This document shows, in pieces, positions 34,566-51,181 of a DNA stretch of 64,000 nucleotides. Origin of the DNA: Vicia villosa (taxonomy: Eukaryota > Streptophyta > Magnoliopsida > Fabales > Fabaceae); assembly GCF_029867415.1 (NCBI RefSeq), contig NC_081186.1:106822455-106886454 (forward strand), given 5' to 3'. The notes below the pieces were generated by a model. The model saw nothing but the letters and a program-made list of their open reading frames with translations. It ran no database searches and was not told where the DNA came from. Made by a program: the position numbers and the translations under genes. Position 1 is the stretch's first letter, and the number at the start of each line of letters is the position of its first letter.

Positions 34566-37017
34566 CACTCGATAAAACTATAATTGTCGCTTTTAAAAAT
34601 GATAGCGCTGCGCCTATTCCAAATGCTCCAAATTGTAGCCAACCACACCACCGCTATGATACACCTCTTGGTTTTCCTTTTCACCTTCTCATTAATACCA
34701 ATGAAATCTACAAACTCCTCCATAGTTAAAGAGAAAGAACCTTGCATCCCCCTAGGAGGTGGTGGAGAGATTCCTCCTCCGAAGCACAAAACACACAGAA
34801 AGAATCGCTACCAACCAACTCAATTCCTCTCTCTTTTAAAAGATCCTTTGTTGCTAATCTGTTGTGGAGAGTCCTCCAACCAAAGAAGAGAATTTTCGAA
34901 GGTGCTTTAACCTTCCAAAGAAAACCAGTAGCTTTCACAATGGCGGGATCTAAAGGTGGACCAGAAAGCCTTGATTTAAATCTGTTATAACAAGAATTGA
35001 CCGAAAAAACTTCCCCCTCGGTGCCTCTCCAGCAGAACCGGTCCGCCGCCAGCTCTTGAGGGACGATGTGGCTGTAGCAGTCCCGGAATTCATTCTGCAA
35101 ATACCAGACGGCGGTGTTGTATTCTAGCAAATCCTCACTCTTGGACCATTCCCAGCCTGCAACTGATTTTGTTCCCGGTGCTGCCACAGAAATAGAGTCG
35201 CTGCGAGCCAACACGAACAGCTCCGAGAAGGCCTGACACAGCGGCTGAGAGCCTGCCCACAGACCATACCAGAACGGAATCTTGGAGCCACTTCCCACCT
35301 TGCATTGAACAGTACCTGCAAAGTTATGTGTTAACAGAGAAGCATAATTGTCGGATAAAAGAACATCCCTCCACCATATTGAGTCGTTGTTAGTTACTAC
35401 AGATCTATCACCAATGAGAACTTTCAGCTTAATATTTCCATATCTAGAAATGAGAATATCTCTCCACACCGCATTTTCCTCCACTAAAATTCTCCATTTC
35501 CATTTGCTAAGTAACGACACATTCATCACTTCCACGTTCTTGACACCCAACCCGCCTTCTTCCCGAGATTTGCAAACGATATTCCAACACACCCAATGTA
35601 TGGACTTTTTAGAGTCGCTCCCATTCCAAAGGAAATTGGATTGAATAGCCCGAATTTCCTTTAAGATCTTAGATGGAGCTTTGTAAAAATATAGAGAGTA
35701 AATATGCATGGAATTTAAAACGGTATTGATTAAACACACCCGACCCGCAATGCTAAGATTCACTCCCTTCCACCCGGCCAATCTCCTTTTCAACAAATTG
35801 ATCAAATCCCTCCACATAGAAAGTTTCCTCGGGTTATCCCCCACCTTCACACCAAGAAATTTAAAAGGAAGCCTTTCTACCCTACAGGATAAAAAAATAG
35901 AAGCCGCTTCAAGATAATCATCACTCACATTAACTCCATAAATGTTACTTTTATTGAAATTAACCCGCAAACCCGACATCATCTCGAAACCTCTTAGAAT
36001 ACTCTTCATTGACCACAAGTTTGCCGTATCACCTTCCCCTAAAATCACGGTGTCGTCCGCGAATTGAAGCATATTCACTTCCTTCTCGACATTGATCTTA
36101 AAATCTCTAAAGTCCCCATTAAGAGAAGCCCTTTTCATTAAGGCCGTAAGCACCTCCGCCACCATAACGAACAAAAAAGGCGATAACGGGTCCCCTTGAC
36201 AAAGCCCTTTCTCCACCATGAAATCTTTTGTGATACTCCCGTTAACAATTATGGACATCCCGCTAGAGAAAATGCGACCCTCCATCCATTTCATCCATCT
36301 AGCATCAAAACCCATTTTTTGGAACACAAACCTCAAAAAGTTCCAACTAACCCGATCATACGCCTTTTCGAAGTCTACCTTCAAAGCAACACAACTCCTT
36401 TTCTCTCTTTTCGCTAGATCCAAAACCTCATTGACAACCAAAATTCCATCTCCTATGTTTCTTCCCGGAACAAAGGCCGTTTGATTAGGCGAAATCAACT
36501 TTCCTATGACGCTTCTCAACCTTCCCGCCAATAGCTTAGCTAAAATCTTATACAAACTTCCCACTAAGCAAATAGGTCTATATTCGAACAAACTTTGAGG
36601 ATTCTTACACTTAGGGATAAGAGCTATCAAAGATGAAGTGCAACCTTTCGTAAGACGCGCCTTAGCATGGAAATCCTCAACAAACTTTAAAACATCGTTC
36701 TTAATCAAATCCCAAAAGACTTGAAAGAACTCTAAAGTGTAACCATCCGGACCGGGACTTTTACTACCATCGTAGTCCCATATAGCCTCCTTCACTTCCT
36801 CCTCCGTAAATTGTCTTTCCAACTACTTACTATCAACTTCGCTCAAAGCAACGAATTCCAAATCTTCCGGGACAGCCTTACTAAAGTTCGTTTCTTTGAA
36901 ATAAGATTCAAAATGAGATTTGACTTCATTCTTCACCTCTTCTACACCTTCCACCCTACCTTCCTCACCTTCCAACACCGTTATAGCATTCCTCCGTTGT
37001 CTCTCCTTAATTGAGTT
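34566..37017 (-). pseudogene. L1-type LINE ORF2 (reverse transcriptase), truncated
   Basis: The frame from 36822 to 34726 encodes SKSPGPDGYTLEFFQ, YRPICLVGSLYKILAKLLAG, VDFEKAYDRVSW, GLCQGDPLSPFLFV and the catalytic FADDTVILG, so the fingers-palm motifs are intact. A zf-RVT domain follows at about residues 590-690 (FLWKVKAPSKILFFGWRTLH, CVFCASEEESLHHLLGGC). A TAG at about 36823 separates the upstream piece that runs to 37017; the endonuclease is missing. Near 34790 the frame shifts into the RNase-H-side tail (WLATIWSIWNRRSAIIF). The 3' end is cut at 34565 by the end of CACTA-3. Confidence 0.9.
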
Positions 37018-37621
37018 GTGTTCCTCATTATTTTAAATATTACTAATCCTTTTAAAACATACCTTAAATCTTTGATATAATAGAAAATTAGGAGATAGAC
37101 AATAATTTTCGCGAGCATTGCATAATATGTTTCGGCTTGATGCAGTCTGACACTAGCTGATACAACCGTAGTGGTGTTATGATGCGCCCGTTGCAGTGTT
37201 ATAATGCGATTTTTATTGTGATTTGAGATCACACTGCAATTACGACCTGATACAGACGTGGACACTACCGCAACCGCTATTGCAGTTTTTGAGTTTTGTT
37301 TTGTTATTCAATTGGTTGCGGGAGTTTTTGTTTTGTTGGATTTTATTTGTACACTTTGTAATCTTCCAAGCCATTTTTATATTTTGTAATTACTTTTGTT
37401 TTGATAGTTTTACTTTTATATTAACATAATATTTCACCATTGCAAAAGAAATTCTTTGACTTGTAACAAGATATAGAAACACAGTTACGTGTGAAATCAC
37501 ACGTTCAATTTTAAATTTCCTTTAAAAGTATCTAAAAAACCAAAATAAATATAATAAACCGGCCCACAAAGTAGATAGCCGAACCGGAAAAGAAAAACTA
37601 AACCGACCAACTTTCATGGCT

Positions 37622-37638
37622 TTATAAACCCTAACCCT
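37622..37638 (+). promoter_or_regulatory. TATA box plus telobox of F-box copy 2
   Basis: TATAAACCCTAACCCTA, the same overlapping TATA/telo-box as before F-box gene 1, about 85 bases before the ATG. Confidence 0.6.
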
Positions 37639-37708
37639 ACTTCTTGTATATAATAGCATGAAAACCTTGTAGCCTCCTCAACCTCAACAATTTGTTTCTT
37701 CACCGATC

Positions 37709-38511
37709 ATGATGAATAATTTCAACAAGTTAGATCCAGAGATGATTCATACTCACATCCTTCCGCGTCTCGACGGCACTACCTTAACTGTCTTATCCTC
37801 TGTCTCCTCCGAATTCCGTCACATGATCTCCAAAAACAATGAACTATGGAAGAACATTTGCACCTCTACCTGGCCTTACTTACACCATTGGAACCTCAGT
37901 CAAATCATCTCTACCTTCCCTCATGGATACTGTTCCTTCTTCTCCGATGCATTCCCTTCCCTTCATCATCATCATCATCATCATAATAGTAGTTATAATT
38001 TTCAGTCTCAGTCTCAATCTCAATGTATTGATCTTCCTCCCACGAAAGATTTGATCTACGCCATTGATATATATCTCGAGGGAGAGGCAAATCCTATGCT
38101 TACATCATCAGTTCGATCTCAAGAAAAAACTTTTCTTAGGTTGTACACCAATAGATCGCACACCGATTCACATGATTATTTTCAAGAGAATTTCAGGTTG
38201 AATTGGATCGTCGTCGATCCAACTGGAAAGCGTGCTGGAAGCTTGTGTCATTCTAGTTGTAAACGGATTCGGTTGAAGAAAGCTTAACTACTACTGTGTT
38301 TGTGTACAAGATGGTAATGCCGGGGCTGCCTGGTATTTCTACGGAGATGGTGGAATGTCATGCGAAGGTCATGTGCTACGACAAAGGAAGAAAAGGGTTG
38401 GGGGCTGAGTTTCGAATAGAGGATATGAATGGAAAGGTTGTGTCAACGGAACACGCTAATATTATTGTCATGAACGCCATTCATAATGGGAAGAGGAAGA
38501 AACTTTGTTAA
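37709..38511 (+). pseudogene. F-box protein copy 2, frameshifted
   Basis: The F-box (PEMIHTHILPRLDGTTLTVL, ELWKNICTSTWPYL) and the FPHGYCSFFSDAFPSL, PTKDLIYAIDIYLEGE and LNWIVVDPTGKRAGSLCHSS blocks are intact, including a run of eight His codons. Relative to copy 1, one base is missing near 38264, giving a stop at 38287. The rest (MPGLPGISTEMVECHAKV ... NAIHNGKRKKLC) continues in the next frame to 38511. The tail matches copy 3, so this copy kept the original C-terminus that copy 1 lost. Promoter and 5' leader resemble copy 1, pointing to duplication of the whole locus. Confidence 0.85.
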
Positions 38512-38739
38512 TAATCATAATAGATTGAAAAGGTTGGTACCAGTTATATTTGTTAAAAGTATTATTATAAGCCAGTTCTTCATCATGTATTAGGTTTTGT
38601 TTTTGATATAAATACTGTTGCTGTAATGGCCTCTCTATTTTTTAATATTAGATTGTTGCATTTTTTTCAATGCCTGAGTTTAATGGATTGTTGTGACTAC
38701 TGGCAGGGTCGGAAGAGTCTTTCTCGGTTAGTTCCGTTT

Positions 38740-39441
38740 ATTTTGCTGTTTTTTCTAGTTGTATTCCTTTTAGTCCCGCTCAAAAATTCGACAAAGTTTT
38801 GTCTTTGGTTTGGAAATCTCAAATTTCTTTTAAAATTAAAACTTTCGGCTAGAAAATTCTTATGGATAGACTTCCGACTAAGGATTTTTTAATAGTTAGA
38901 GGTTTGCACCTTCCCGCGGATTCTAGTAATTGTGTTGTGTAGAATTGTGGTTGAATTGTTGGAACATTTGTTTTTGTCGTGTCCGGTGGTTGGGTTGAAT
39001 TGGAAAGAGGTGGCGGAGTGGGTGGATTTTACGGGAGGGCATGACGGTGGTTGTAGGGGGAGTTTCATGAAGTGGTTTTTCTCTTGCAAAACCAAGAGAG
39101 TTAAAGAAGGTAAAGAAGCTTGTCTTTGGTTTGCTTTTTGTTGGAATATTTGGTCGCTCCGTAATGGTATTATTTTCCGCAATGATAGGTGGAACATCTT
39201 GGACGTCGTTTGGAATATCAAGGCAACGGTTTGGAGGTGGTCTTTCATTGGTGAAATTACTCACTCCAATTGTAACTTTTACGATTTTAGCAAAGACCGG
39301 GTGTTTTTCTATCGTAATTGCAATTGATTTGTAATCTCCCATTTTTTGTCGAGACTTTTGTTCTCGTTTTTGTGTAAAAAGGTTTGGGAACCCTTAGTTC
39401 TCTCGTTTATAATATCTTGCTTACACAAAAAAAAAAACTTA
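38740..39441 (+). pseudogene. LINE 3' fragment with poly(A) end
   Basis: A 5'-truncated piece: KFDKVLSLVWKSQISFKIKT, ILMDRLPTKDFLIVRG, then in a shifted frame LLEHLFLSCPVVGLNWKEV and WSLRNGIIFRNDRW. It holds the zf-RVT domain and tail, and ends in TATCTTGCTTACAC followed by about 11 A. A stop replaces a Trp (TFG-stop-KIL). The same 3' end sequence occurs at 58840-58861. Confidence 0.75.
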
Positions 39442-42925
<3,484 letters not shown>

Positions 42926-43479
42926 AGGTCTAATGCTTTTGCAGAAATACAAATTATAATGATCAGTTGCGCCATTTGCGTTGTCTTGACCTCAAAAATG
43001 AATCCCGGGGAGAGACGTTGACGCTGGAGAGGGAAAAAAAATTGTAAAAACACATTAAACTCACTACAAGAAATATGTTGTCCAGCGACATATATTAGCG
43101 ACGTGTATTCCACGTCAGTAGTTGCGACGTGTTTCCCACGTCTCAACATACTTTTATAATTAAAAAATCATTCCAACGTTATAATCAGACGTGTCAGAGT
43201 TTTTTTTTAAAAAAAATAGTTGCGACGTGTTAGTCACGTCACTACTAAAAAGTAAAAAATAAAAAAAAATACAAACTTTAACGTTGCAGTTGGGGGGAGA
43301 TTTGAATTTTTTGAATTTTAGTAGTGACGTTACCTCCACGTCGCTACATAATAACTGGGAAAATAACTCTGCCACTTTTACAGATGTGGCAGAGAGTGTA
43401 ATTATTATTTTGACCGTTTAAGGCTAGCGACGTGAAACCCACGTGGCAAAGTTGCGACGTGATGTTAACGTCGCTGATG

Positions 43480-45038
43480 TGTTAATTAATACACCCTTTT
43501 CTCTTCTTCCCCTTTACCATTTCATACGCATTTTATTTGTTCTTCTTCTCTGCATCTTCTCTGCAACTCTCCAAACCCAAATTTTCTCCTCTCCCAAAAT
43601 CCCCAAACTTTCAATCTCATTCAATTGCACTACAAGGTATTCAAAGTATTTTATAGTTTTGTGTTCATACTGTGTTTTATGCTGTCAATATATTGTTTAA
43701 TTTTTTTTTCATTTAATTTGAAGGAAGAAGAAGGTAAAGGAAGAAGAAGGTGAAGGAAGAAGAAGGAGGAGTAGATTGAAGAAGAGGTGAGTTTTTAAAC
43801 ATTTTTTTAGGTTTATTTTTTTAATTAAGTTATTTTTTAATTAGGTTATTATAAAACGAAATTATAGATTAAATATTATGTTGTTGTTTAAATTTAATTA
43901 GGATATTAATTTAGGGTGTAATATATTTTCCAATGTTGTTTAAATATTAATAGAAAAATGTTTAGATTTATTATGTTAGAAAAATGTTTAGAAAAATATA
44001 TAGAAAAATGTTTAGAATATATATTAAAAGTAAAATATATGTTATATATAAAATGTTATATGGAAAAATGTTTAGAATAATATATAGAAAAATGTTTAGA
44101 ATATATATTAAAAGTAAAATATATGTTATAGAAAAATGTTTAGAATAATATATATAAAATGTTTAACTATTATATTAAAAATACATTTTTTTAAAAATTA
44201 AAATATATATTAAAAGTAGAATATATGTTATATGGTATAGTTAAAATAAAATAAAATATAATATGATTATATGGTATATTTCTAAAATTGAAATATACAT
44301 GTTATGGTTATTAAATTGAAAATACATTTTTTTAAATTAAAATATATATTAAAAGTATAATATATATTATATATGTATATTTAAAATAAAAAATATAAGT
44401 AATCACATGCATCATAAATAATGTTTAGATTTATTTTTAAAATCTGTTTTTTATTTTCTAAATAAAATATATGTATTTTATGATATTAATCTTAAAAACT
44501 GAATATTACTAAAAAAGAATATATGTTAAATAGAAAAAGAATATATGTTATGTTATTGTTATTATATTAAAAATACATTTTTTTTAAATTAAAATATATA
44601 TTAAAAGTAGAATATATTTTATATGGTATATTTAAAATAAAATAAAATATAATATGATTATATGGTATATTTCTAAAATTGAAATATATGTTATTGTTAT
44701 TAAATTGAAAATATATTTTTTAAATTAAAATATATATTAAAAGTATAATATATATTATATATGTATATTTAAAATAAAAAAATATAACATGTGTAGTTAA
44801 AAATATAACATGTGTAGTTAAACATATTTAATAGTAATATTTTCAATATAACATGTGTAGTTTAAAATATAACATGTGTAGTTAAAAATATAATATGTGT
44901 AGTTAAAAATATTTAATAGTAGTATTTTTAATATAACACGTGTAGTTAAAAATATTAGTAGTATTTTTATTAAATAATATTTTCAATATGTGTAGTTTTA
45001 ATATTCTCAAAATGACAAAGATTGTATGAATATGCAGT
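43480..45038 (+). other. CACTA-2 5' leader and leader intron
   Basis: A pyrimidine-rich leader (43498-43640) and GAAGAAGAAGG repeats end at a GAGGTGAGT donor near 43787. About 1.25 kb of AT-rich sequence with a recurring ATTAAAAGTAGAATATAT-type phrase follows, to a TATGCAG acceptor just before the tnp2 ATG. Confidence 0.55.
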
Positions 45039-48000
45039 ATGGAATATTATCGGTATTATCGTAGTTGGATGTACGATAGAACATTTCCAGGAAGAATGGG
45101 ACTTAAACCCAATTTTATAGTAGGAGTTGAAGGGTTTATCAGTTGGGCGTTTGCTCAGGAATTATGTCGAAGCGAAGGAGGAGTTAGGTGTCCCTGTCTT
45201 AAATGTGAATGTAGACCAATAATTAGTGACCCACAGGAAATAACAGCTCATTTGCATAGAAGGGGTTTCATTGCAAATTATTGGGTTTGGACGTTTAACG
45301 GTGAAGAACTGCCTAGTAACGTACCAGAGACTAGCAACTCTCATGCTTCAAGTAGTCGGCCGCCTGTGGAATATGAGGAAAACTTTAATCTGATTGGTGA
45401 CATGGTTGAGGATGATTTTGGTGTGAACGTGACCTATGATGAGCCTGAAGATTTTGGTGGGGAAGAGTTGCCAAATGAGGAAGCGCAGAAATTTTATCAG
45501 TTGTTGAATGAGATGAATATGCCGTTGTTTGATGGATCGTCTGAGTCAAAGTTATCAATTTGTGTGAGATTGTTGGCCGCCAAGGCAAATTGGAATGTTC
45601 CTGATCAGTGTTTGGAATTCTTCGTAAAGATGATGTTGGACTCAACTGCAATGAAAGACAACTTACCTACAACATTTTATGAAGCAAAGAAGTTGGTGTC
45701 GAAGTTGGGCTTAAGAGTAAGAAAGATTGATTGTTGCATTAATGGCTGTATGTTGTTCTACGACAATGAGTTTGGTACTTAAGATGGGTTGTTGGAGGAA
45801 TGTAAGTTTTGTAATAGTCCAAGATATAAAGTTCCCAGTAGAGCCGTTAACACTAATCAAGACCGTGTAGCAGTAAAGTCCATGTTTTATCTTCCGATAA
45901 TACCAAGGTTAAAAAGAATGTTTGCTTCAATGCACAGTGCAAGTCAAATGACATGGCATCACACAAATAACACAAGTCCAGGCACTATGAGGCATCCATC
46001 TGATGGCGAGGCATGGAAGCATTTTGATCGAATGCATCCTGATTTTGCCGCAGAACCTAGAAATGTCAGGCTTGGATTATGCTCTGATGGATTTACTCCA
46101 TATGTCCAAGGGTCGGGAACCGCATATTCTTGTTGGCCAGTTATTGTAACCCCTTACAACCTCCCTCCTGAGATGTGCATGACAAAACCATACATGTTTT
46201 TGACGTGCGTCATTCCAGGACCTTCGAGTCCAAAAGCAGGAATTGATGTGTATTTACAACCTTTAATTGATGATTTGAAGAGATTGTGGATTGGAGAATG
46301 GACTTATGATATATCACGTAAAGAAAACTTTATAATGCGAGCTTCATTGATGTGGACCATCAACGACTTTCCAGCATATGGCATGTTGTCTGGTTGGGGT
46401 ACGCATGGCAAAATGGGTTGTCCGCATTGCATGGGAAACAACAAAGGGTTCACGTTGGATAAAGGTGGGAAAAGCTCGTGGTTTGACTGTCACCGAAGAT
46501 TCCTACCACGAAATCACTCCTATAGAAGAAACATGACAAACTTTAAAAAAGATGTACGAGTGAAAGATTCGCCTCCGCCTCGATTGTCACCATGGGCTAT
46601 ATGGGAACAAGTTAGTGAGCTACCAAAATTTACAGATACTGGCAAAGAATGCCGAATTGAAGGATACGGAGTCACGCACAATTGGACAAAAAGAAGTATA
46701 TTTTGGGACCTCCCGTATTGGAAGGATAACTTGTTGCGCCATAATCTAGATGTTATGCATATTGAGAAGAATTTTTTTGATAATGTATTTAACACAGTGA
46801 TGGATGTGAAAGGCAAATCAAAAGATAATGAAAAGGCCAGACAAGACATGGAAAAATGGTGTAACAGAAGAGAGTTGGAGTTGAAGCCTCTACCGAATGG
46901 AAAGTTATTAAAACCCAAGGCTTGTTTCACTTTGACTTCCCAAGAAGCTAAAGTTGTTTGTCGATGGCTAAAAGATTTGAGAATGCCCGATGGGTATTCA
47001 TCAAATTTATCAAGGTGTGCTGACCCTAACACTGGGAAGTTGCATGGAATGAAAAGTCACGATTGTCACATTTTCATGGAACAATTGTTACCAATTGCAT
47101 TTGGCTCGCTACCCAAACATGTTCTTGATCCACTGACTGAAATTAGTCAGTTTTTTAGAGATATTTGTGCGTCATCTTTAAAAGTGGAAGACATCATGAA
47201 GTTGGACCAAAACATTGCAATCATTCTTTGTAAGTTGGAACAAGTATTTCCGCCTGGTTTCTTCGACTCAATGGAACATTTACCTGTGCATCTTGCATAT
47301 GAAGCCTTTCTCGGTGGACCAGTTCAATATAGGTGGATGTATCCGTTTGAAAGGTTCATAGGTGATTCAAAGCGATCAGTGAAGAATAAAGCAAGAGTTG
47401 AAGGTTCTATATGTGCACATTACCTGCATCGAGAAACATCACATTTTTGCAGTCATTATTTCAATCACTTGATGTTAACTCCTAGAACCATACGGAATCC
47501 GGTAAATGTCAACCAGAGGAGTCAATTCACCTTATCAGTATTCGGTCTTCCAGGTCGACCTTCTGGAAAGAAGAGTGTGCATTGGTTAACCCAGAAAGAA
47601 ATGCAATCCGCACATGTCCATGTCTTGATCAACTGCGTCGAAGTTAAACAATACCTTGAGTAAGTTTATCCAATAGTTTTTTTACCTTTGTTGACAATGT
47701 CTGTATACCAAACTTATTTAACTTATGGTGTATATTTTGTAGGGAATTTAACAATGCCTATTTTCATAGTACCGGTGTACAGTCAACATCCGGCGTCATT
47801 CATGCTCAATTTCCCTTATGGTTCAAGCAAAGATTGTCTACCGTGTTTCCACCAACTCCAGAAATACTCCATTTGAGAAACTTGGCAGAAGGCCCTATCC
47901 AAAGCGCAAATGAATGGCACACATACTTTGTGAACGGATATAAGTTTCACACTGAGGCATGGACCGAAGGGAAAAAAAACCATAAACAGTGGTGTATTTG

Positions 48001-48494
48001 TAAAAGGAGTTACAGATGGTGGTGAAGATGACTTTTATGGAGTTATTAAACATATCTACGAGTTGGTATACCATTACATGGATTCAGAAAATAAAGTTGT
48101 CTTGTTTTATTGTGAATGGTATGATTCAAGTAGAGGCACAAAAATAGACAGGTCATACGGTACTGTTGAGATTCAAATGAACCGGAAATACAAAGAGTAT
48201 GATCCTTTCATAATGTCAAATATTGTTAGGCAAGTTTATTATGTACCTTATCCTTCATTTGTGACACGTAAAAGAGGATGGTGTGTTGTAATAAAAACAA
48301 AACCGCAAGGTCATATTGAAAATGGCGATCAAGTAGAAGATGTTGTCTATCAAGTTGATGATGTTGATCAAATTAATGAAGTGGTTGCAGCTGAAGACAT
48401 TACAAGTTTGTCTGATACAATTGTTGAGGGACATCAAGTTGATGCATCTATATTGTTGGTTGAAAATAATGTGGATGAAGAGAATGATGCCTGA
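45039..48494 (+). pseudogene. tnp2-like CACTA transposase, near full length
   Basis: Starts MEYYRYYRSWMYDR: transposase-associated domain (about 8-85, RCPCLKCECRPIISDP), tnp2 core (LCSDGFTPYVQGSGTAYSCW, VTPYNLPPEMC, DVYLQPLIDDLKRLW), DVMHIEKNFFD, DUF4218 (MKSHDCHIFMEQLLPIAFGS, VFPPGFFDSMEHLPVHLAYE). Then an intron 47660-47742 (GTAAGT...TTTTGTAG) and DUF4216 (FYCEWYDSS, DPFIMSNIVRQVYYVPYPSF). Two lesions: TAA at 45780-45782 where CACTA-1 has Asn (EFGTND), and one extra A in the run at 47972-47979 that shifts the frame. Between them the reading frame is open for over 600 codons. The stop at 48492-48494 lies at the deletion junction with the TNPA gene. Confidence 0.9.
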
Positions 48495-49349
48495 GCAGTT
48501 GGGGAGAAGACCATTGATGCCTGAGTTGATTTCGAGGACCCGGACAAGGAGATCGGGAGGTGTTGTCGACGAGCGCACGAGGATGTATCTTGTAAGTGAA
48601 ATTTACGTTGTTTATTTTTTTTATATTGGTACAAAGTTTGTGATGTGAATTTCATGTGGCAATTGATAAATTGCCACGTGAAAATCATGTGGCAAATCAT
48701 AAGTTGTGGCGTGAAAATCACGTGGCAACGTTTTAATATATTTTAATTTATAATATGTATATATTTATTTAGTATTATTAAATATGCATTTAAATATTTA
48801 ACTTAATTTTTTTATTGAATATGTGTGCAGGAAGAATATGATAGACGACTTGCCATTTTTCTGGAAAATAATCCTCAATTCATGCCAACAGAGGGGGAGC
48901 CGCTTAACGCGGATGTTGATCACTACATTTGGTGTGACGTTATTAAAGATAAAGGGCCTAATGGTTGCTTTTTTGGGGCTGGAAATTTGGCGTCCAGCTA
49001 TAGATCTGGTGACCGCAATCTGTTCCAAAGAGTTCAGGATGGAGAGGGTGGATCGCGTCAACCAAATCTGACACAGGAACAAACTGAATTAATAAGGCAA
49101 ATGGCGAGACGCGAAAGTGAGGCCCAGTTGGAGATGATGCGGAAGAGGCAGGCTGATATGGAGGAGCAGCATGCGCGGCAGATAGAGGGCATTATGAAGA
49201 AACAAGCTGAGATGGAGGAGCAGATGAGACGGTTTATGCAAGGAGGTGGGAATTACAGTAATGTTCCTCCTCAAGATCAGCCGGAGGATGACGGAGTGGC
49301 GGATGATTTTAATCCGGATAATTATTTTCCGGATGATGATGCTTCTTAA
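48484..49349 (+). CDS. TNPA-like protein, N-terminally deleted
   Basis: Compared with CACTA-1 the first three exons are missing. The fourth exon (LGRRPLMPELISRTRTRRSG, DERTRMYL) begins exactly at the junction where the DUF4216 region breaks off. An ATGATG at 48484 is in frame with it and overlaps the tnp2 stop. The intron 48592-48830 (GTAAGT...GTGTGCAG) joins to the last exon (GPNGCFFGAGNLASSYRSGD, coiled coil, acidic DDDAS end at 49349). Predicted 208 aa, open. It lacks the conserved core that probably binds DNA in the full protein, so it is likely inactive or dominant-negative. Whether the new ATG is used is unknown. Confidence 0.7.
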
Positions 49350-49699
49350 AAGCATTTTGTATTTTATTTGTTTTTAATTTATTTTTATGTAACTTATTAT
49401 ACATTTTAATTCATTAAAATATTATTTTTAAATGTTTAGTTTTATTTAATTAAATTTATTACATAATGTTTATTATATGAATTTATTTTATACAAATTTA
49501 TTATATAAATTAGATTTTATAGATTTTATTATATATATTTTATTATATAAATTTTATTTTATAGATTTTATTTTATAAATTTTATTATATATAAATTTTA
49601 TTATATATATATTTTATTATATATTTATTATTTATATAATATATATTAAAATATATTTTATTGTAGCGTGAATAAATTTTTTTTAAAAAAAGGCATTTA

Positions 49700-49973
49700 A
49701 TGTAGCGACGTGGTTAACACGTCGCTACCCTGGTCAACAACACATTTCCCCACACCTGCCACACCTGCTGTGTGTGCAGGGAGCTGTCTCCTATGTCATC
49801 TTGTTGCGACGTAGGACTCACGTCGCTACTTTCTGACGTGGTCTCCACGTCGCTACAATGTTGCCACTTGCTCCTGCGACATAAATGCTCACGTCGCTAC
49901 TTTTTAGTTACCACGTGATTTTGAAGGTTGCGACGTGTAGTCCACGTCGCTGCAGAGAACATTTTTTGTAGTG
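49700..49973. repeat. CACTA-2 subterminal palindromic array (3' side)
   Basis: GCGACGTGG/CACGTCGCTAC units repeated about eight times before the GTAGTG terminus. Confidence 0.85.
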
Positions 49974-50220
49974 ACTCCTTAAGATCTAAATCATGGGCAA
50001 GTGTATTTGTGGGAAAATGGACGTGACCGAACTGAAATTGTTGCGCCTTTGCACCTTTTCATCCTTCTCGGCTTGTAATGGTGGTGGCCAAAAAATGGCC
50101 AGTTGTGGCTGGAATTGGCCAATCACACGTAATCATTGGTTTAACATTTTTTTCTTCACAATTTGAATACAATACAGAATTCTACTTTAAGATGGGGTGA
50201 GTGATAACCATACTTTTAAA

Positions 50221-50538
50221 CATGGTTTTAAATTGCGGTCCGCAACCGCAATTGCACCCGCAATATTGCGGATGCGGTTGTCTCCGCAAACGCATCGGAC
50301 CGCAATTGCCGTGTGATTTTAAAATCTCGCATCTGAATGTATTATCGGACAATTTTAATCACGTTTTATTAATTATTTTTATATAACATTAAGTGTTTTT
50401 TAATATAATATTTCAAACACTTCCTTTTAAAAATTCACACCGCAATGCGCATCGCAACAAGCGCAATAACCGCAATCGCAACAAGCGCAATAACTGCAAT
50501 CGCAACATCCGTAACCGCAACCGCAATTTAAAATCATG
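50221..50538. mobile_element. MITE with GCGGT-rich body
   Basis: The left end CATGGTTTTAAATTGCGG is matched by CCGCAATTTAAAATCATG at the right. The body is made of GCAACCGCAAT/GCGGTTGCGG-type repeats. No coding capacity; target duplication not resolved. Confidence 0.7.
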
Positions 50539-50659
50539 CTTCTAACTACCTCCTCTGCAACTCCTTCGCTTCCCGCACCTTCTTAAACCTAACAAAACCA
50601 AATTTTCTCTCCTATTTGTCTAATTTATTAGGAATATAAATAAAAAAATTTCCTAGTCA

Positions 50660-50940
50660 ACCATATTGTAAACAAGTGCGAAAGTTAACTTGCGTGGAGG
50701 TTGCTTGGATGCCATCGAAACTAAAGATATTTGCGTGGAGATTGCTTAAAGATAGAATACCAACTCGTGTGCAATTACTATATAGAGATATCATAGAAGA
50801 TAATGAAGATTGTTTTTGTGTTTTTGGCTGCCCAATTAAGGAAGACATACAGCATCTATTCATGGACTGTGTTAAATTGAGAGAAAGGTGTGGGAAAACA
50901 TTTATCAGTGGCTGGAAATTTCTGTGGACATGAATATCAA
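50660..50940 (+). pseudogene. Reverse-transcriptase zinc-binding domain fragment
   Basis: VAWMPSKLKIFAWRLLKDRI, PTRVQLLYRD and a CVFGCPIKEDIQHLFMDC motif form the zf-RVT signature found 3' of LINE reverse transcriptases. Nothing of the catalytic domain is nearby, so this is a short remnant. Confidence 0.7.
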
Positions 50941-51181
50941 TTGTGGTATTCTACAGTCTAGAGCCGCTACTTGTTATCTATTCTACTTCTTTTCCAAAGC
51001 ATATTTGACTAAAGTGAAAAATTAAAACACATCCAATCCAATTTAAACCAAAACCAAATCCATGAAAAATAAAATTGGTATAAACATATTCAGTCTATTA
51101 GTATTATACTCAACCAATGCTCCTTTTTCTCTAATAATAATAATCTGACCTGCAAGAATTTGATAAAGTAGTTTTGATACA

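Larger units (their letters stand above)
43072..49973 (+). mobile_element. CACTA-2 transposon (same family as CACTA-1)
   Basis: The left end is CACTACAAGAAATATGTTG and the right end is ACATTTTTTGTAGTG. Both 3-bp flanks are ACT (43069-43071 and 49974-49976). GCGACGTG/CACGTCGC arrays lie at 43090-43460 and 49700-49960. Genes are on the plus strand: a nearly full tnp2-like pseudogene and a shortened TNPA-like frame. The element is 6,902 bases. Confidence 0.95.

Noticed and set aside
36811..37014. Plus-strand frame beside the LINE
   Set aside because: Antisense shadow of the LINE ORF2 upstream part.
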